In this document: piece after piece, positions 10,741 through 21,282 of the stretch
Layout of the letters: the number at the start of each line of letters is the position of its first letter
How positions within the stretch are numbered: the first letter of the stretch is position 1
Assembly (NCBI GenBank): GCA_016584305.1
Contig: JACEEZ010000394.1
Span: 1-64,000, forward strand
Direction of reading: 5' to 3'
Length of the DNA: 64,000 bases
Source: Chionoecetes opilio
Lineage: Eukaryota; Arthropoda; Malacostraca; Decapoda; Majidae
Position numbers and translations under genes: made by a program
The notes under the pieces: model-generated
The model's database searches: none
What the model saw: the letters and a program-made list of their open reading frames with translations, nothing else
What the model was told of the DNA's origin: nothing

Positions 10741-10947
10741 GGAAAATAGGGTAAATATGCAGTTCCAACCAATTCTCCCGGTAAATTTTTACACTAGGAC
10801 CAGAATTCCCTACACAATTGGAAATGTGGTTTCTGTTCACCTTATTGGATTCTAAGAAACATTCTATCTATGAGCTTCCGTCGCAAATCACTACTTTCGG
10901 AGTTATTTACTTACTTGTTTACTTGTTTCCGTCTAGAGGGTACTCCC

Positions 10948-11412
10948 TCACAGTCGTGGTGCTCCACCGCTGCATCCGAACCCAGCATCCCTGTGTTGCA
11001 GGTTCACCTGGTCCGATATTGAGTTCGTGTCTGCCCTGCTCATAGACGTATATCCAGGCACGGGAGGTTCATCCGGGATTGTTTGTAGGTGGTTGTCCAA
11101 ATGATGTTTGAATTTTTCCACCGAGCATTCCGTGAGGTTCCTTAATTTTCCTGGCAGGTTGTTAAATAGTTTTGGCCCAATATGAGGCAGACTGGTTGAT
11201 AGGAGGGTCTTGATCCTGGCTGGTGCGTCTGATGGTAGTGTTCTCCTCCTTGCCTTGCGACCAGTTCTTGGGTTGATGTGCTGGGCTGACAGATCACTGA
11301 TGGCAGTAGGGTTGGGCACAAGGTTCTCCAGGATCTTCCAGGTATATAATATCTGGTATCTCTCCCTCCGCCTCTGTTGTGAGTAAAGGCCCAACTTTTG
11401 TAGTCTTCCCAA
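10948..11412 (-). pseudogene. LINE ORF2 C-terminal region
   Basis: Contains RRRERYQILYTWKILENLVP and, further on, LPHIGPKLFNNLPGKLRN and FKHHLDNHLQTIPDEP, a conserved layout for the region after reverse transcriptase in CR1-like LINEs (the KLFNNLP block). It overlaps the previous reading frame, which indicates a frameshift near 11350. Ends with a stop near 10948. Confidence 0.8.
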
Positions 11413-13017
11413 TAATTGAGGTTTTCATTCCCTCCACTTGTCTAGTATAAGACCTTTGAACTGATTCGAGGGCTTGTATTTCTGCTACTCTGTGAGGGGA
11501 CCACAACTGGCTACAGTAATCCAGCACTGGTTGTACCAGTGCCTTCCACAGAGTTAACATGCAGCCCTCTTCTCGGGAATAGAATGTTCGTAGGATCCAA
11601 CCTGCTATTTTTCTGGCCTTTTTCACCGTTTTTTCTATATGGTGCCTAAATGTGGCATCGTCGCTGAGGTGGACCCCCAGGCACTTCACATTGGTGCTTG
11701 ATGTAATTTCTCGGCCTTCACCTGTCAGGAGAGGTGTGGGGTTTTGGTCATTTTGTTTTGCCCCAACTCTGAGTGACTGAAATTTATTATCGTTGAGCTT
11801 CATGTTATTACTGTTTGCCCAATCATAGATTTTGTTAAGATCCTGCTGTAGTTGGTTAACATCTTCTTGTACTTCTCTGCTTCTACTGATATTTGTATCA
11901 TCTGCAAAGGCTGTACTTTTGATTTTGACACTCCCTCGTCAATATCCCCAATGAGAATGATGAACAGTAGAGGCCCAAGGACTGAGCCTTGGGGGACACC
12001 ACTTACAACTTGGTGGTCTGCAGACATGTTCGACATAATTCGCTGTTACTACTTGCGTTCTGGATGTTAGGAAGCTGTGGAGCCACACACCAATTTTGCC
12101 CGTTATGCCCAGTTTACGCAGCTTGTGCAGGAGAGTGCCATGATCAACCTTGTCAAAGGCTTTTCAAAGTCTAGAAAGACAGTATCCACAATTTTGCCAG
12201 AAGCCAGTTGGTTGAGGAGCCTGTCATGATAAGCAAGAAGCTGAGACAAACAGGATCTACCTTTCCGAAAGCCATGCTGACTAGCGTTGAGGAGGTTATT
12301 CTCTTCCAAGAATGCGTAGACGTGGTTACGCATGATCTTCTCAAACAGCTTGATTACATGAGAAGTGAGAGCCACTGGTCGGTAGTTTGCGGCACAGCCT
12401 CTACTTCCTCCTTTGTGGATGGGTGTTATGACGGCCGTCTTGGTCTGTGAGGGTACTACACCTGTGTTAAGGGACTCACGCCACACCAGGTGTAGGGGGC
12501 GAGCTAAGGATTCTTTGCAGTTCAGTAGCAATTTTGCTGGTATGCCATCAGGACCTGCCGCTGAATTTGGCTTAATTTCTTTAATGGCCTTTATTATGTC
12601 CTCTTCTGTAAACATTATGTCTTCTAGCGTAACGGTGTCTTGAGTGTTCTGGGCTGAGCTGAAGAAGACTGTTGGGTCGGGTATAACTTTAGTTTGGTCA
12701 GGGATGCTGAACACAGTGCGATATTGCTCAGCTAAAATTTCACTGATGTTTTTGGCATCCTCCTCCATTTGCCCCTCAGATGTTACCAGAGGTCCAATTG
12801 GTGCATTTAGTTTAGAGAATCTCTTGGCATAGTTGAAGAAGTGTTTTGGATTGCTTCTGATGGTTTCAATGGCTTTGTTTTCTTCTCGTAGTCTTTGTTG
12901 CTTGTGAGATTGACATAATTTCACTTCAATATCAGCAATGCTAGATTTAACTGTCAGTTTCTTCTGGTGGTTACTGACTTTAAGCAATGCCTTGTTCAGG
13001 GATGCCCTTTTTCTCAT
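11294..13017 (-). pseudogene. LINE reverse transcriptase domain, frameshifted
   Basis: Motifs in order on the minus strand: SAAGPDGIPAKLL, ITPIHKGG then NYRPVALTS, QHGFRKGRSCLSQLL, FLDFEK followed after a frameshift near 12165 by the AFDKVDH block, VSGVPQGSVLGPLLF, the catalytic FADD box in a shifted frame at about 11890-11915, and KCLGVHLSDDATFRHHI. The catalytic aspartates are all present in the DNA but in at least three frames, so no functional enzyme is made. Neighbouring endonuclease lies at 13223-13875. Confidence 0.88.
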
Positions 13018-13222
13018 CAGTTTTTCCGGTCTCTTGGAATGGTGTACATCCTACGTTTGCCTATCTGCTTATGGGGAATGTAGTTACAGCAGATTTCAAG
13101 TATTTTGTTGTCTATGGTACTAAGCATAGTGTCTGGGTTAAGATCATTTAGCAGTTTATCCCATTTCACAGACATTAGTTCTGAATTTAGATTTTCCCAG
13201 TCTGCTTTTTCACTGTTGAAGT

Positions 13223-13875
13223 TTAGGGTTCTAAAAGTCTGTGTGATTGTTGTGGCTCATTTTTGTTCCTGACCCATGTCCTCCTTGGCTTTGTCATTAA
13301 CACTGTAATTAGGTTGTGATCCGAGAGGGTTGAGGTTTCAATTCTGTACCCATGAATAATTTCATGATTATTGGTGAGGAGGAGGTCCAGGATGTTATCT
13401 CCCCTTGTTGGGTCATTAATTTCTTGGCTTAGGAACAGTTGCGCCATGAGGCCTTGTAATCCCGTGGCTTGGTATCTGTCCTCGCGGCTCCCTCCGTCCA
13501 TCTGTCCTTCTGGCCATCTCACAAATGGAAAATTGAAGTCACCAGCAATTATTACATCAGGAGGTGGTGAGGGCAAGTGTTCAATGGCTTGCTTTATCAT
13601 GGTTAATGCCTCCATGAAGTTATGTGTGGTACATAGAGGGGGTCTGTAAATATTACAATGATTGACGATAGTTTTTTAACATGTAATATTAGAACTTCAA
13701 CTTCCCCGTTTGAGTGTGAAAGCATGACATTAGTGCTTGATGCAAGGTCATTCCTGACATATGTTACAACACCTCCATGTGACCTGTCTTTCCTGTCCGT
13801 TCTGTACACTGTGTAATTATGGAGTTGTATTTCTGCATTATTAGCTTCTGACAGGTGAGATTCTGTTATTGCCAT
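13223..13875 (-). pseudogene. LINE endonuclease domain
   Basis: Apurinic/apyrimidinic-type endonuclease that would nick target DNA. Visible motifs: MAITESHLS (catalytic E region), DRKDRSHGGVVTYVRNDL, VIIAGDFNFPFVRW, LLLTNN and LSDHNLI (the SDH catalytic motif). A frameshift near 13610-13650 separates the two halves. Confidence 0.85.
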
Positions 13876-13975
13876 AAAAGCATAATTTCAAGTTTTGCCA
13901 GATCACATAAAAATGGTACTTTGTTTCTGTTGGATTTTGGATACAGGCCTTGAATGTTGCACATCAGGAAGCATT

Positions 13976-15111
13976 CTAGGCTGAGTGGCCTATTACTGCA
14001 TTCAGCCACGGGTACACTGGTGCAGCCATGGGGATTTGGTTCACTTGTGGTAGTTGGTTCATGTGCTTCCTATTGTTTGTTTCTGCATCATTAACCCTTG
14101 TGCTTCTACCACTTTTGCTATGTCGCTGGATTGCTGCCTTCATTTGGTTTATTGCCCCTAAAAAATCACCTTGGTTTATTGTAGCAGTTGATGGGGTTCC
14201 TGAGTCGTGGTGGTGGTGGTGCTGGGCAGGTACTTGTTGCTGCTGTGGTGTACTATACTGGCTGTTTTGGTTGTGAGTATCATAATGTCCCCGATGTCTT
14301 CTGGTTCCTCGAATGTGGGTATACTTGCATTTTCTATGAAACATTTTTCCCTCTTTGCATGGAGTTTCGACAGAGAAACGGATGATAGTCTTGACAGTCT
14401 TTTCCAAGTTACAGCCATGTTTACTTTCAAGTCCCTGGTTGATTAGTTTTTTACAAGGCTTTGGGTGTCTAAAGTTACAGTCCTTTCCACCAGATCCATA
14501 TTTGCAGATTCCTTTTCTGTAAAAACGACATATTGGTTTGCTATTTTTGTTGTTGTTTTGTCCATGCCCAGTTGCATGATTTCTTGTATGTTACTTCTGC
14601 CAACGAGATTCTGCCTGTTGGTCCTATCTGACGTATCTTGTACGTCAGGGCTGGAGTTTAAGTCATTATTTCGATGTAGGGTAAGTCTCATGTCCTCAGG
14701 AGTATTACCAATATCAAAACTTTGTCCTGCAGGCTGAGCGGCTTCTAGTGTTTCCTCATCTTCATGGGTTTGCAGTGATGTTTGATGTTCAGAAAGGTTG
14801 GATAGGTTAGATTCTGTTGGACTACGTCTAGAGCTTTCCTGATTTTCAATTGCCTCTTGTGCTTCCTTTGCTACCTTTTCCCAATCCTCGTCTAAGTACT
14901 TGGATACATAGCACTTTTCACAAGTGTACTTCCTATTGGTTTTCAGGAGACACATTAAGTTGTACAGCGGCAATTTTGAACAGTAATAGTGAATCCATTC
15001 TTTACACTCACCACATTGTATGGTATGTTTCATGTCATCATTGATGCAACAGGCGGCACACTTGTTTGTTTGTGTTGTGTTGGAATCCTGACCTTCTCTG
15101 CTGGCAGCCAT
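13976..15111 (-). pseudogene. LINE ORF1 with PHD-like zinc finger
   Basis: Begins MAASREGQDS at 15111. Residues about 18-65 carry a C-x2-C..C-x2-C..H-x2-C..C-x2-C arrangement (KCAACCIND, QCGECKEWIHYYCSK, YTCEKC) resembling a PHD/treble-clef finger, as found in ORF1 of some CR1-like LINEs. The middle is polar and low complexity. The frame is broken near 14440, after which a second segment (14407-13976) rich in Q and H continues. Likely nucleic-acid-binding role in the ribonucleoprotein. Confidence 0.75.
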
Positions 15112-15826
15112 CTTGGTAGCAAAGTCTCAAGACCTTGTTTTCTTGCCTATATCTCCGATCACTACGACAGATGGCTGGATGTCTTATCTATTATGACCAA
15201 AAAGAGAATAAATGTCTCCTCTGTTTCCATTAATTAAATGCAAGTGCTGCTGTATAGTCGTATAAGTGAGTGACTATTATATTGCAGATAGTCTGGACTC
15301 GGCGGGCGAGGAGAGATAAACCAAATAATAAGATTAATAAAATTATAAGATGCTTTTAATAGGAAGAAGTGATTATGAGATATGAAAATTAAACTAACCT
15401 AACCCCATCATTTGACTCACTAACCTAACCTAATCCCACGCCTTAACTAAGCCAAATCTGCATTAAAAAAGTAACCGCGGCAAGGGAAGAACAGAGGCGA
15501 TGCAGGTGAGTGAGAGGCACGTAAACACTTGTCTCTCGCCTCCCTATAAACAACATGTCATTATCTTCAAAAGTAATTATTTGTGACGGAAGCTCATTGA
15601 GAGAATGTTTCCTAGAATCCAATAAGGTAAACAGAAACCACACTCCAAATTGTGTAGGGAATTTCGGTCCTAGTGTAACATAATACCACAGAATTCTCTA
15701 CACATTTAGGAGTATGATTTATGTTTACCTTAATAGTTTCTGAGAAACAGTTTCTTTATGAGCTTCCATCGCAAATCACTACTGTCGGAGATATAAGATG
15801 TTTTTAGTAGGAAGGGAAGTGAATAG

Positions 15827-16389
15827 GGTAAATTTCTAGTGTTTGCCCATACTCTCCCACTTCCCCCAAACAAGTTTGGGGACCTGTGGCAATGCGGGGT
15901 TTTCGGGTGGGGAACAAATTATGCGTCGGAAACACGTAATTTAAGAGTTGTGTAGGGGGGGGTAAAATTCCCTAGATCTGGGGTAATTTTCTTATATCAA
16001 GAAATTAACCTAACCTAGCCAAATTTAACCTAACCTAGCGGGGCGCTTGACCCACCGATAACCTAACCTAACGAAATCTAACCTAACCTAGCCAAATATA
16101 ACATACCCTAACCTAAACAAATATAACCTAACCTCCTAGCGGGGGGTTAGGGGGGGTTCAACACTTTGGTCATCATTCTGTGTGGATCGTCAGGTTCACA
16201 CGTCTCTGGACTCTGAAGAAATCCACTGAATTATCCCTAGATCTAGGGAATTTTTTCAACAACCCTAACTCAAAAACGATATGGTTGCGACGCATATTTT
16301 GTACCCCAGCCAAATATCCCGCATTCCCCCAGGACCCCAAGCTTGTTTTGTGGGAGAGAGGGAGTATGGGCAAACACTAGAATAATACC
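15827..16389. mobile_element. hAT-type MITE, second complete copy
   Basis: Same termini as 3303-3832 (GGTAAATTTCTAGTGTTTGC and the inverse of GGTATTATTCTAGTGTTTGC). Flanking 8-mers GTGAATAG and ATGACTGG match at 5 of 8 positions, consistent with a decayed duplication. The interior has ACACGTAATTTAAGA and AACCTAACCT tracts. It is inserted in a second copy of fold-back element T. Confidence 0.7.
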
Positions 16390-16694
16390 ATGACTGGAAA
16401 TATGAAAATTAACTAGACTAACCTAACCCCAGCTTTTGACTCACTAACCTAACCCCACATGTTAACCTAGCTAAAGCCAAATTCGTATTAAAAAGGGTCC
16501 GCGGCAAGGAAAAAATTGAGGCGATGCAGGTCACAAAAGGAATAAGAGTGAGGCGCACGTAAACACTTGTCTCTCTCCTCCCTATAAACATGTCATATCT
16601 CCAAAAGTAATGATTTGCAACAGAAGCTCATAGTTTCTTATGAGCTTATGTTTCTTATAATCCAATAAGGTAAACAAAAACCATACTCCCAATT

Positions 16695-17570
16695 AGAGAG
16701 AACAGGAACTCGAAATGCCAGTGGTCGCTGGCAGTTTTAACTCACTTTTTTGATAATAAGTTGGTCTACTGGAAAACAAAATATGGGCTTATTCCACTGC
16801 ACTTAAAACACAAAAGTATAATATTAAGAACGATTTTCTTCTATATGTATATTGTATAGCAGCCTGATTCTGTAAAACATGTATATAACCAAATAACCAA
16901 GCAGGTTATAGTTGAGGAGGCAATGGAAATGTTACTCTATGATATTATATAGTCAATAACGAATGTTTAGAAGTTATCTATACCGAGGCAGTCATATTTT
17001 CCTGTTATTATTATGTATCAATTAGATAGAAAGCCTGGAAGTGCAATGAGTCGACGCGTGAAGTCGCAATGTTTTGATTCAATCTCCCCGCCACAATATC
17101 CCCTGCCACCACTCCCCGCCGCGGCATGTCGCCTCCACAATTATAACCTACATTGTCGCAGCAACAGAAAGATTTCGGCATTCTATATTCTTCTATTTTC
17201 CAAAGCATTGCTTATTGTATTTTGACAAGCGTTTGCCAGACGCAGCAGTACTGTCTTAGAAAACAGTGTGAACATCGCCCCAATAAAACATGCTACAATA
17301 TACATGTAAAAAATATATTAAGCTTTGATACTCGAGGCGAGTAATTTGCATTAAATTGCTATTATAGAACGTTCCATCGTAATGCATGACATCCATACAA
17401 TTAGTAGAACAACAGAAGAACTATATTTTTTGGTATTCAGATGCGGTGCATCAATATTTATCGCGAAATTGATTAATGAAAATATTAGTCGCGGAGCCAA
17501 AACACAGTAGACCAACCTTTGAGTTAAAACTGCCAGCGACCACTGGCATTCTCGAGTATCAGTTCATTGG
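16695..17570. mobile_element. TIR element X, copy 1, AATT target duplication
   Basis: Left end AGAGAGAACAGGAACTCGAA then the dyad GCCAGTGGTCGCTGGC and AGTTTTAACTCA; the right end is the inverse. AATT flanks both ends (16691-16694, 17571-17574). The homologous uninterrupted site at about 15640-15655 reads CACTCCAAATTGTGTAGGG, so AATT is present once before insertion. Non-coding, 876 bp. Copy 2 at 29209-30087 lies in the opposite orientation. Confidence 0.8.
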
Positions 17571-18263
17571 AATTGTGTAGGGATTTCTGGTCCTAGTGTA
17601 AAATATTACCACATTCTCCCTATTGACCAATACTCTGCTGGGTAAATATGCAGTTTCAGTCAATACTTCCTATTGACCAATAGTTACTCGGTATATTTCC
17701 AGTTTGATGACACCGAATTCACTTTGGAAGACTAAACTTTTTGGTATTTTGGTACTTGCAACCAGTAATTGAGTAAGAGGTTAAAAATACTCTTTTCCAA
17801 TGTATTTTGATGTGTTAAGAATGATGGTCACAATTCAAAATCGTCGGAAATGCATAATTTTGCAGGTATCCCTGCTTAAAGTAATCGTCCAGACCATTTC
17901 ATCATTCCTTATTTAATGCAGTCAAATATAGCCATTATCGAGTAGGATATGTCAACAATATGTTGTCACTTTTTGCATCCAGTCACCCGTTTTTAAATGA
18001 TCCGCATTCAAAACCTGTAAATCCCCCGAGCTCTCAAAACAGAACTGACAACCAGCAGACGACGGACCATGGCTTGGTGACATCACATTACCTGGCCTCC
18101 CAGGCCAGCCCTATACAAATACACAGAGACTGAGAAAAAAATATAGTACTTGAAGAATTTTGAGTGTTTCTGATATATTTTTTGTGCGATATGGCATATA
18201 CAGTAAAACCCTTATAACTCGGCACTGTATAACTCGGAATTTGATATAACTCGGCAAGGCAAA

Positions 18264-18325
18264 GACAATATTTTTTTTTTTTTTTTTGTATTTTTTTTTT
18301 TTTGTATTTTTTTTTTTTTGTATTA

Positions 18326-18372
<47 letters not shown>

Positions 18373-18698
18373 ATCTATGCGTGTAGGCAGTGAGCTCCAG
18401 GGGTGGGATGGTAGGCCCTGGAGGCTCACTCGAGGGCTGTGATGGTTGGCCCTCGCCAGTGGTGGCGCAGGCAGGATCTTATAGTGACACCTGTAATTAG
18501 AGGCTCATGCCGCCCCCCTGTGTCCTCCCATGCACTCACAGTCGAAGGTAGAGTTAATGGACAGGGCATGTGGGTGTTCTTAGGCCACTCGACGGTGCAG
18601 AAAGATTTCAAGTGGATTTATGGGTCTCACTCGGGATCGAACTCGGGTTTTCGAGAACGCCACTCGGTGACGCTAACCACTCTGCTACCGCCTCCCCT
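18264..18698 (-). mobile_element. SINE family 2, tRNA-derived, copy 1
   Basis: On the minus strand the head at 18698-18630 has an A-box-like TAGCAGAGTGGTTAGCG and a B-box-like GAGTTCGATCCC. The body follows (AGGCTCATGCCGCC, GGTGGCGCAGGCAGGATC on the plus strand). The 3' tail is a long A-rich and AAT repeat seen as T-rich DNA at 18264-18370. Copy 2 is at 62722-63042. Confidence 0.78.
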
Positions 18699-19380
18699 AG
18701 ATTGCATCACTTGGTTTTCACTCGGTATATCATGCCCTCACAACCTCTTGTGTGAACATGTAAACAGAAAGTCGGCAAAAAATAATGTATCTCGGCATAT
18801 TGCTGTTATAACTGCATCTCTTTGCTTACACTCGGCAAAGCCTTAGTCGCATAAAGTAGTATTTTTGTCCTTTTGACCTTTCCTGCAGGCTCAGGCTCTT
18901 CAATTTCATTGAAGTCTCCCTTCCTGCTGGAGACACCCTTGCGTGATGGAGCTGACATCTTGAAATACAGTACTGTATGATGTAATCCCAAAACACGTAA
19001 AATAGGTGGCAAAGTAAAGCAAAGGTCAGGAACCAGCGCGTAGGCTGTCAGCTGCTGAGCCGTGTTTATGTCGTCCAAGCACCGTCTTGGATATGAATTC
19101 CGTTTTTTGTCTAAATTAAAAAAGGATTGGTTTCTGCTTAAAAAACACAACAAGCTTGGTAGGAGCCAAAATAATAATCAATGCAAAACATTGCAAACAA
19201 TATCACAAAGTAGTATAACACACATTCCAGCAAGTGTTATTGGATTGGGATTCGTAATCCAAGACGGTGCTTGGACGACAAAAACACGGCTCACCCTACG
19301 CGCTGGTACCAGACCTTTGCTTTACTTTGCCACCTATTTTACGTGTTTTGGGATTACATCATACAGTACTGTATATCAAT

Positions 19381-19573
19381 ATGTCAGCTCCATCACGCAA
19401 GGGTGTCTCCAGCAAGAAGGGAATGAAATTGAAGAGCCTGAGCCTGCAGGAAAAGGTGAAAGTACTGGCAAGGATGGATGCAGGTGCATCCATGCGTGCT
19501 ATTTGTGCTGAGTTTGATATCAAATCCAGCACATTCTACCCGTTCACTGGTAAGTGTAATTTTTATGCTTTGA

Positions 19574-19590
<17 letters not shown>
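19381..19590 (+). pseudogene. Tigger/pogo transposase N-terminal fragment
   Basis: Begins MSAPSRKGVSSKKGMKLKSL and continues with LQEKVKVLARMDAGASMRAI and EFDIKSSTFY, a CENP-B-type (psq) helix-turn-helix that binds the inverted repeats. The frame then runs into unrelated sequence and a poly-T tract; the CENPB HTH and DDE domain are missing. A mirror copy lies on the minus strand at about 18880-18965 and another at 34640-34862. Confidence 0.8.
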
Positions 19591-19614
<24 letters not shown>

Positions 19615-20277
19615 ATATCAGAGGAGGACATTGCATAACTCGGCACATTGAATAACTCGGCAAGGGCCAGAGCCCCTATCGTGCCGAGTTATAAGGGTTT
19701 TACTGTACTTGCATCCTGTATGGGTGCAGCAAGAAAGCTGTGCCTTTCCCGAGAGCTTAGCACCTATTTCTAAGCTATACAGCGAAGATATATGTGTGCA
19801 GATGGCTGGAGCGGCGGGTGTGCCGCGCGGTGTGCTCCGAGTGTCTGAGCACACTGCGCGGCACACCCGCCGCTCCAGCCGTCTGCACACATATATCTTC
19901 GCCGTATAGCTTGGAAATAGGTGCTAAGCTCTTGGGAAAGGCACAGCTTTCTTGCTGCACCCATACAGGATGCAAGTATATGCCATATCGCACAAAAAAT
20001 ATATCAGAAACACCCAAAATTCTTCAAGTACTACATTTTTTTCTCAGTCTCCGTGTATTTGTATAGGGCTGGCCTGGGAGGCCAGGTAATGTGACGTCAC
20101 CAGCAAGTTTCGCACCATGACTGGAATGGGGCTGTTGTTTTTCCCGCGCTTTTTACAAAAGTCATGTTTTTAGGGAAATAAGGCGTGGAAATTAATTATT
20201 TTTTATGGATTAGGTATTTTGAATGCACATTCAACATAATTATGCAAAGAAAAAATGGGTCTGGACGATTACTTTAA

Positions 20278-20590
20278 GGGTAGTCTTCTCAACCAACGTC
20301 CAGGTTAGGTTAGTGAACGAGCGTGGGGTTTATGTCAGGTTATGTAACCAATGTCCATGTATTGTATTAAACTAAAGCTGTACTGTTGTAGTTAAATATT
20401 TAACTTAAGATTTTTTCCAGGAATAGGGAAGTAATTCCAGTAGACTTTATTGGTACAGTAGTTATACGTATGTATATTTTTTTTTATTTTCGGCCTCATG
20501 TCATCCCATAGAGTATTAGCGGATATATTTTACGTCATCCACATAATATAATATCAGTACAAAATTAGTTGCCATTTTCCCCGCCCAAAA
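20278..20590. other. Repetitive, no gene seen
   Basis: Interior of element U between the TTAA element and its right arm. It contains ATGTAACCAATGTCCATGTA, which is also found inverted near 4105, and T-rich tracts. Nothing coding. Confidence 0.4.
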
Positions 20591-21282
20591 CCCTGCGTTC
20601 CCGACGGGTCCCCAGGTTTGTTATGGAGGGGGTATAACTGCAAAATTAGGCATTTTTGACAATTTTTAATGTGGCCATTGTTATTAACACAAAAATACAT
20701 GGGAAAAGAGTACTTTTGATCTCGTACTCAACTACTGGTTGAAAGTACCAATTTACCCTATTTTTTTCTGGTGAATTTTCATGTGCTTTGAATTAATCTA
20801 CTAACCATTTCTGTCGCAAATCACTTTTATTGTTACATATTCTTTTCTTTTTTTATATTTGCAACAAAAATTACTGAAAAAACTAATTTAACCGAACTGA
20901 ATCTCTGCCTAACCTAACCTAACCTAATTCAAAACACATCAAAACTCAACAGAAAAAAATTGTTTCGTCCACCATAGTGAATTCGGTGTCAAACTGGAAT
21001 AATACCCAATACTCTTCTAACATAATTGGGGGTGCTGAGCCACCCCACACCCCCCTGCTAGTTAACTAACCTAACCTGGGCATTGATTATGTAACCTGAC
21101 GTCAGTGGGGGAGTTTCGCCCCGTCCAGATCCCCCTTGTGTTATTTTTTATTTCTGAGGGCGGTTATAATAGAGAACTGCGCGGTCGCTAGGTGGTACCG
21201 CCGTTACCACTTTCTACGTTATCTATATATTTTTTTGCTCAGTATACTGTGCAGTATTAATCCACTTCCGCATAACCTTTAA

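Larger units (their letters stand above)
9806..10824. repeat. 1 kb duplicated block, copy B
   Basis: Second copy of 5252-6262 on the same strand. It contains the (AAC)n tail, the LINE copy 9899-10459, the next LINE fragment and the TTTACACTAGGACCAGAA end. Confidence 0.85.
10905..15345 (-). mobile_element. CR1-like (Jockey superfamily) LINE, nearly full length
   Basis: Read on the minus strand: 5' region 15345-15112, ORF1 with a zinc finger, apurinic-type endonuclease, reverse transcriptase, C-terminal domain and a short 3' end near 10905. Order and motifs fit a Jockey-superfamily LINE; CR1-like is my best reading but other clades are possible. Several frameshifts inactivate it. Size about 4.4 kb. 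Confidence 0.85.
10786..15685. mobile_element. Fold-back element T, interrupted by a LINE
   Basis: Left arm 10786-10904 begins TTTACACTAGGACCAGAATT; the inverse of it ends near 15685. Both arms share TTCACCTTATTGGATTCTA and TGAGCTTCCGTCGCAAATCA in opposite orientation. The right arm continues outwards to 15346. The 4.4 kb CR1-like LINE separates the arms. A second copy of the family, with other insertions, spans about 15690-17615. No coding sequence of its own is seen. Confidence 0.55.
18201..19705. mobile_element. Tigger/pogo element with inverted N-terminal arms
   Basis: Ends CAGTAAAACCCTTATAACTC and its inverse, with TA on both sides. The left half (about 18850-19060, minus) and right half (about 19275-19560, plus) both encode the start of the same transposase, so the element is partly palindromic. 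It carries a SINE at 18264-18698 and a poly-T run at 19580-19610. Only the DNA-binding start of the transposase remains. Confidence 0.8.
17880..20273. mobile_element. TTAA-flanked fold-back element F1
   Basis: Inverted ends AGTAATCGTCCAGACC are perfect over 16 bp and each is preceded outside by TTAA (17876-17879, 20274-20277). A long internal hairpin (about 19708-19838 against 19852-20000, with outer arm parts at 18140-18198 and 20000-20040) includes GCGGCGGGTGTGCCGCGC. A Tigger element (18201-19705) sits in the left arm. TTAA targeting is known for piggyBac and Sola3, but the ends do not look like typical piggyBac ends and no transposase is present. Confidence 0.7.
17690..21006. mobile_element. 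Fold-back element U containing nested elements
   Basis: Left end GGTATATTTCCAGTTTGATG; right end is the inverse of GGTATTATTCCAGTTTGACA; both continue with CACCGAATTCACT. Inner arm sequence (ACCAGTAATTGAGTAAGAGG on the left) recurs inverted at about 20700-20745. The centre holds a TTAA-flanked element. A one-arm fragment of the family lies at 41030-41165. No coding sequence recognised. Confidence 0.55.

Noticed and set aside
14207..14446. Plus-strand hydrophobic frame opposite LINE ORF1
   Set aside because: Antisense of glutamine- and histidine-rich LINE coding sequence.
18335..18370. Simple AT-repeat as an independent feature
   Set aside because: It is the A-rich/AAT tail of SINE family 2 seen in reverse.
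17880..20273. piggyBac assignment from TTAA alone
   Set aside because: The ends do not resemble typical piggyBac termini and no transposase is present; Sola3 also targets TTAA.
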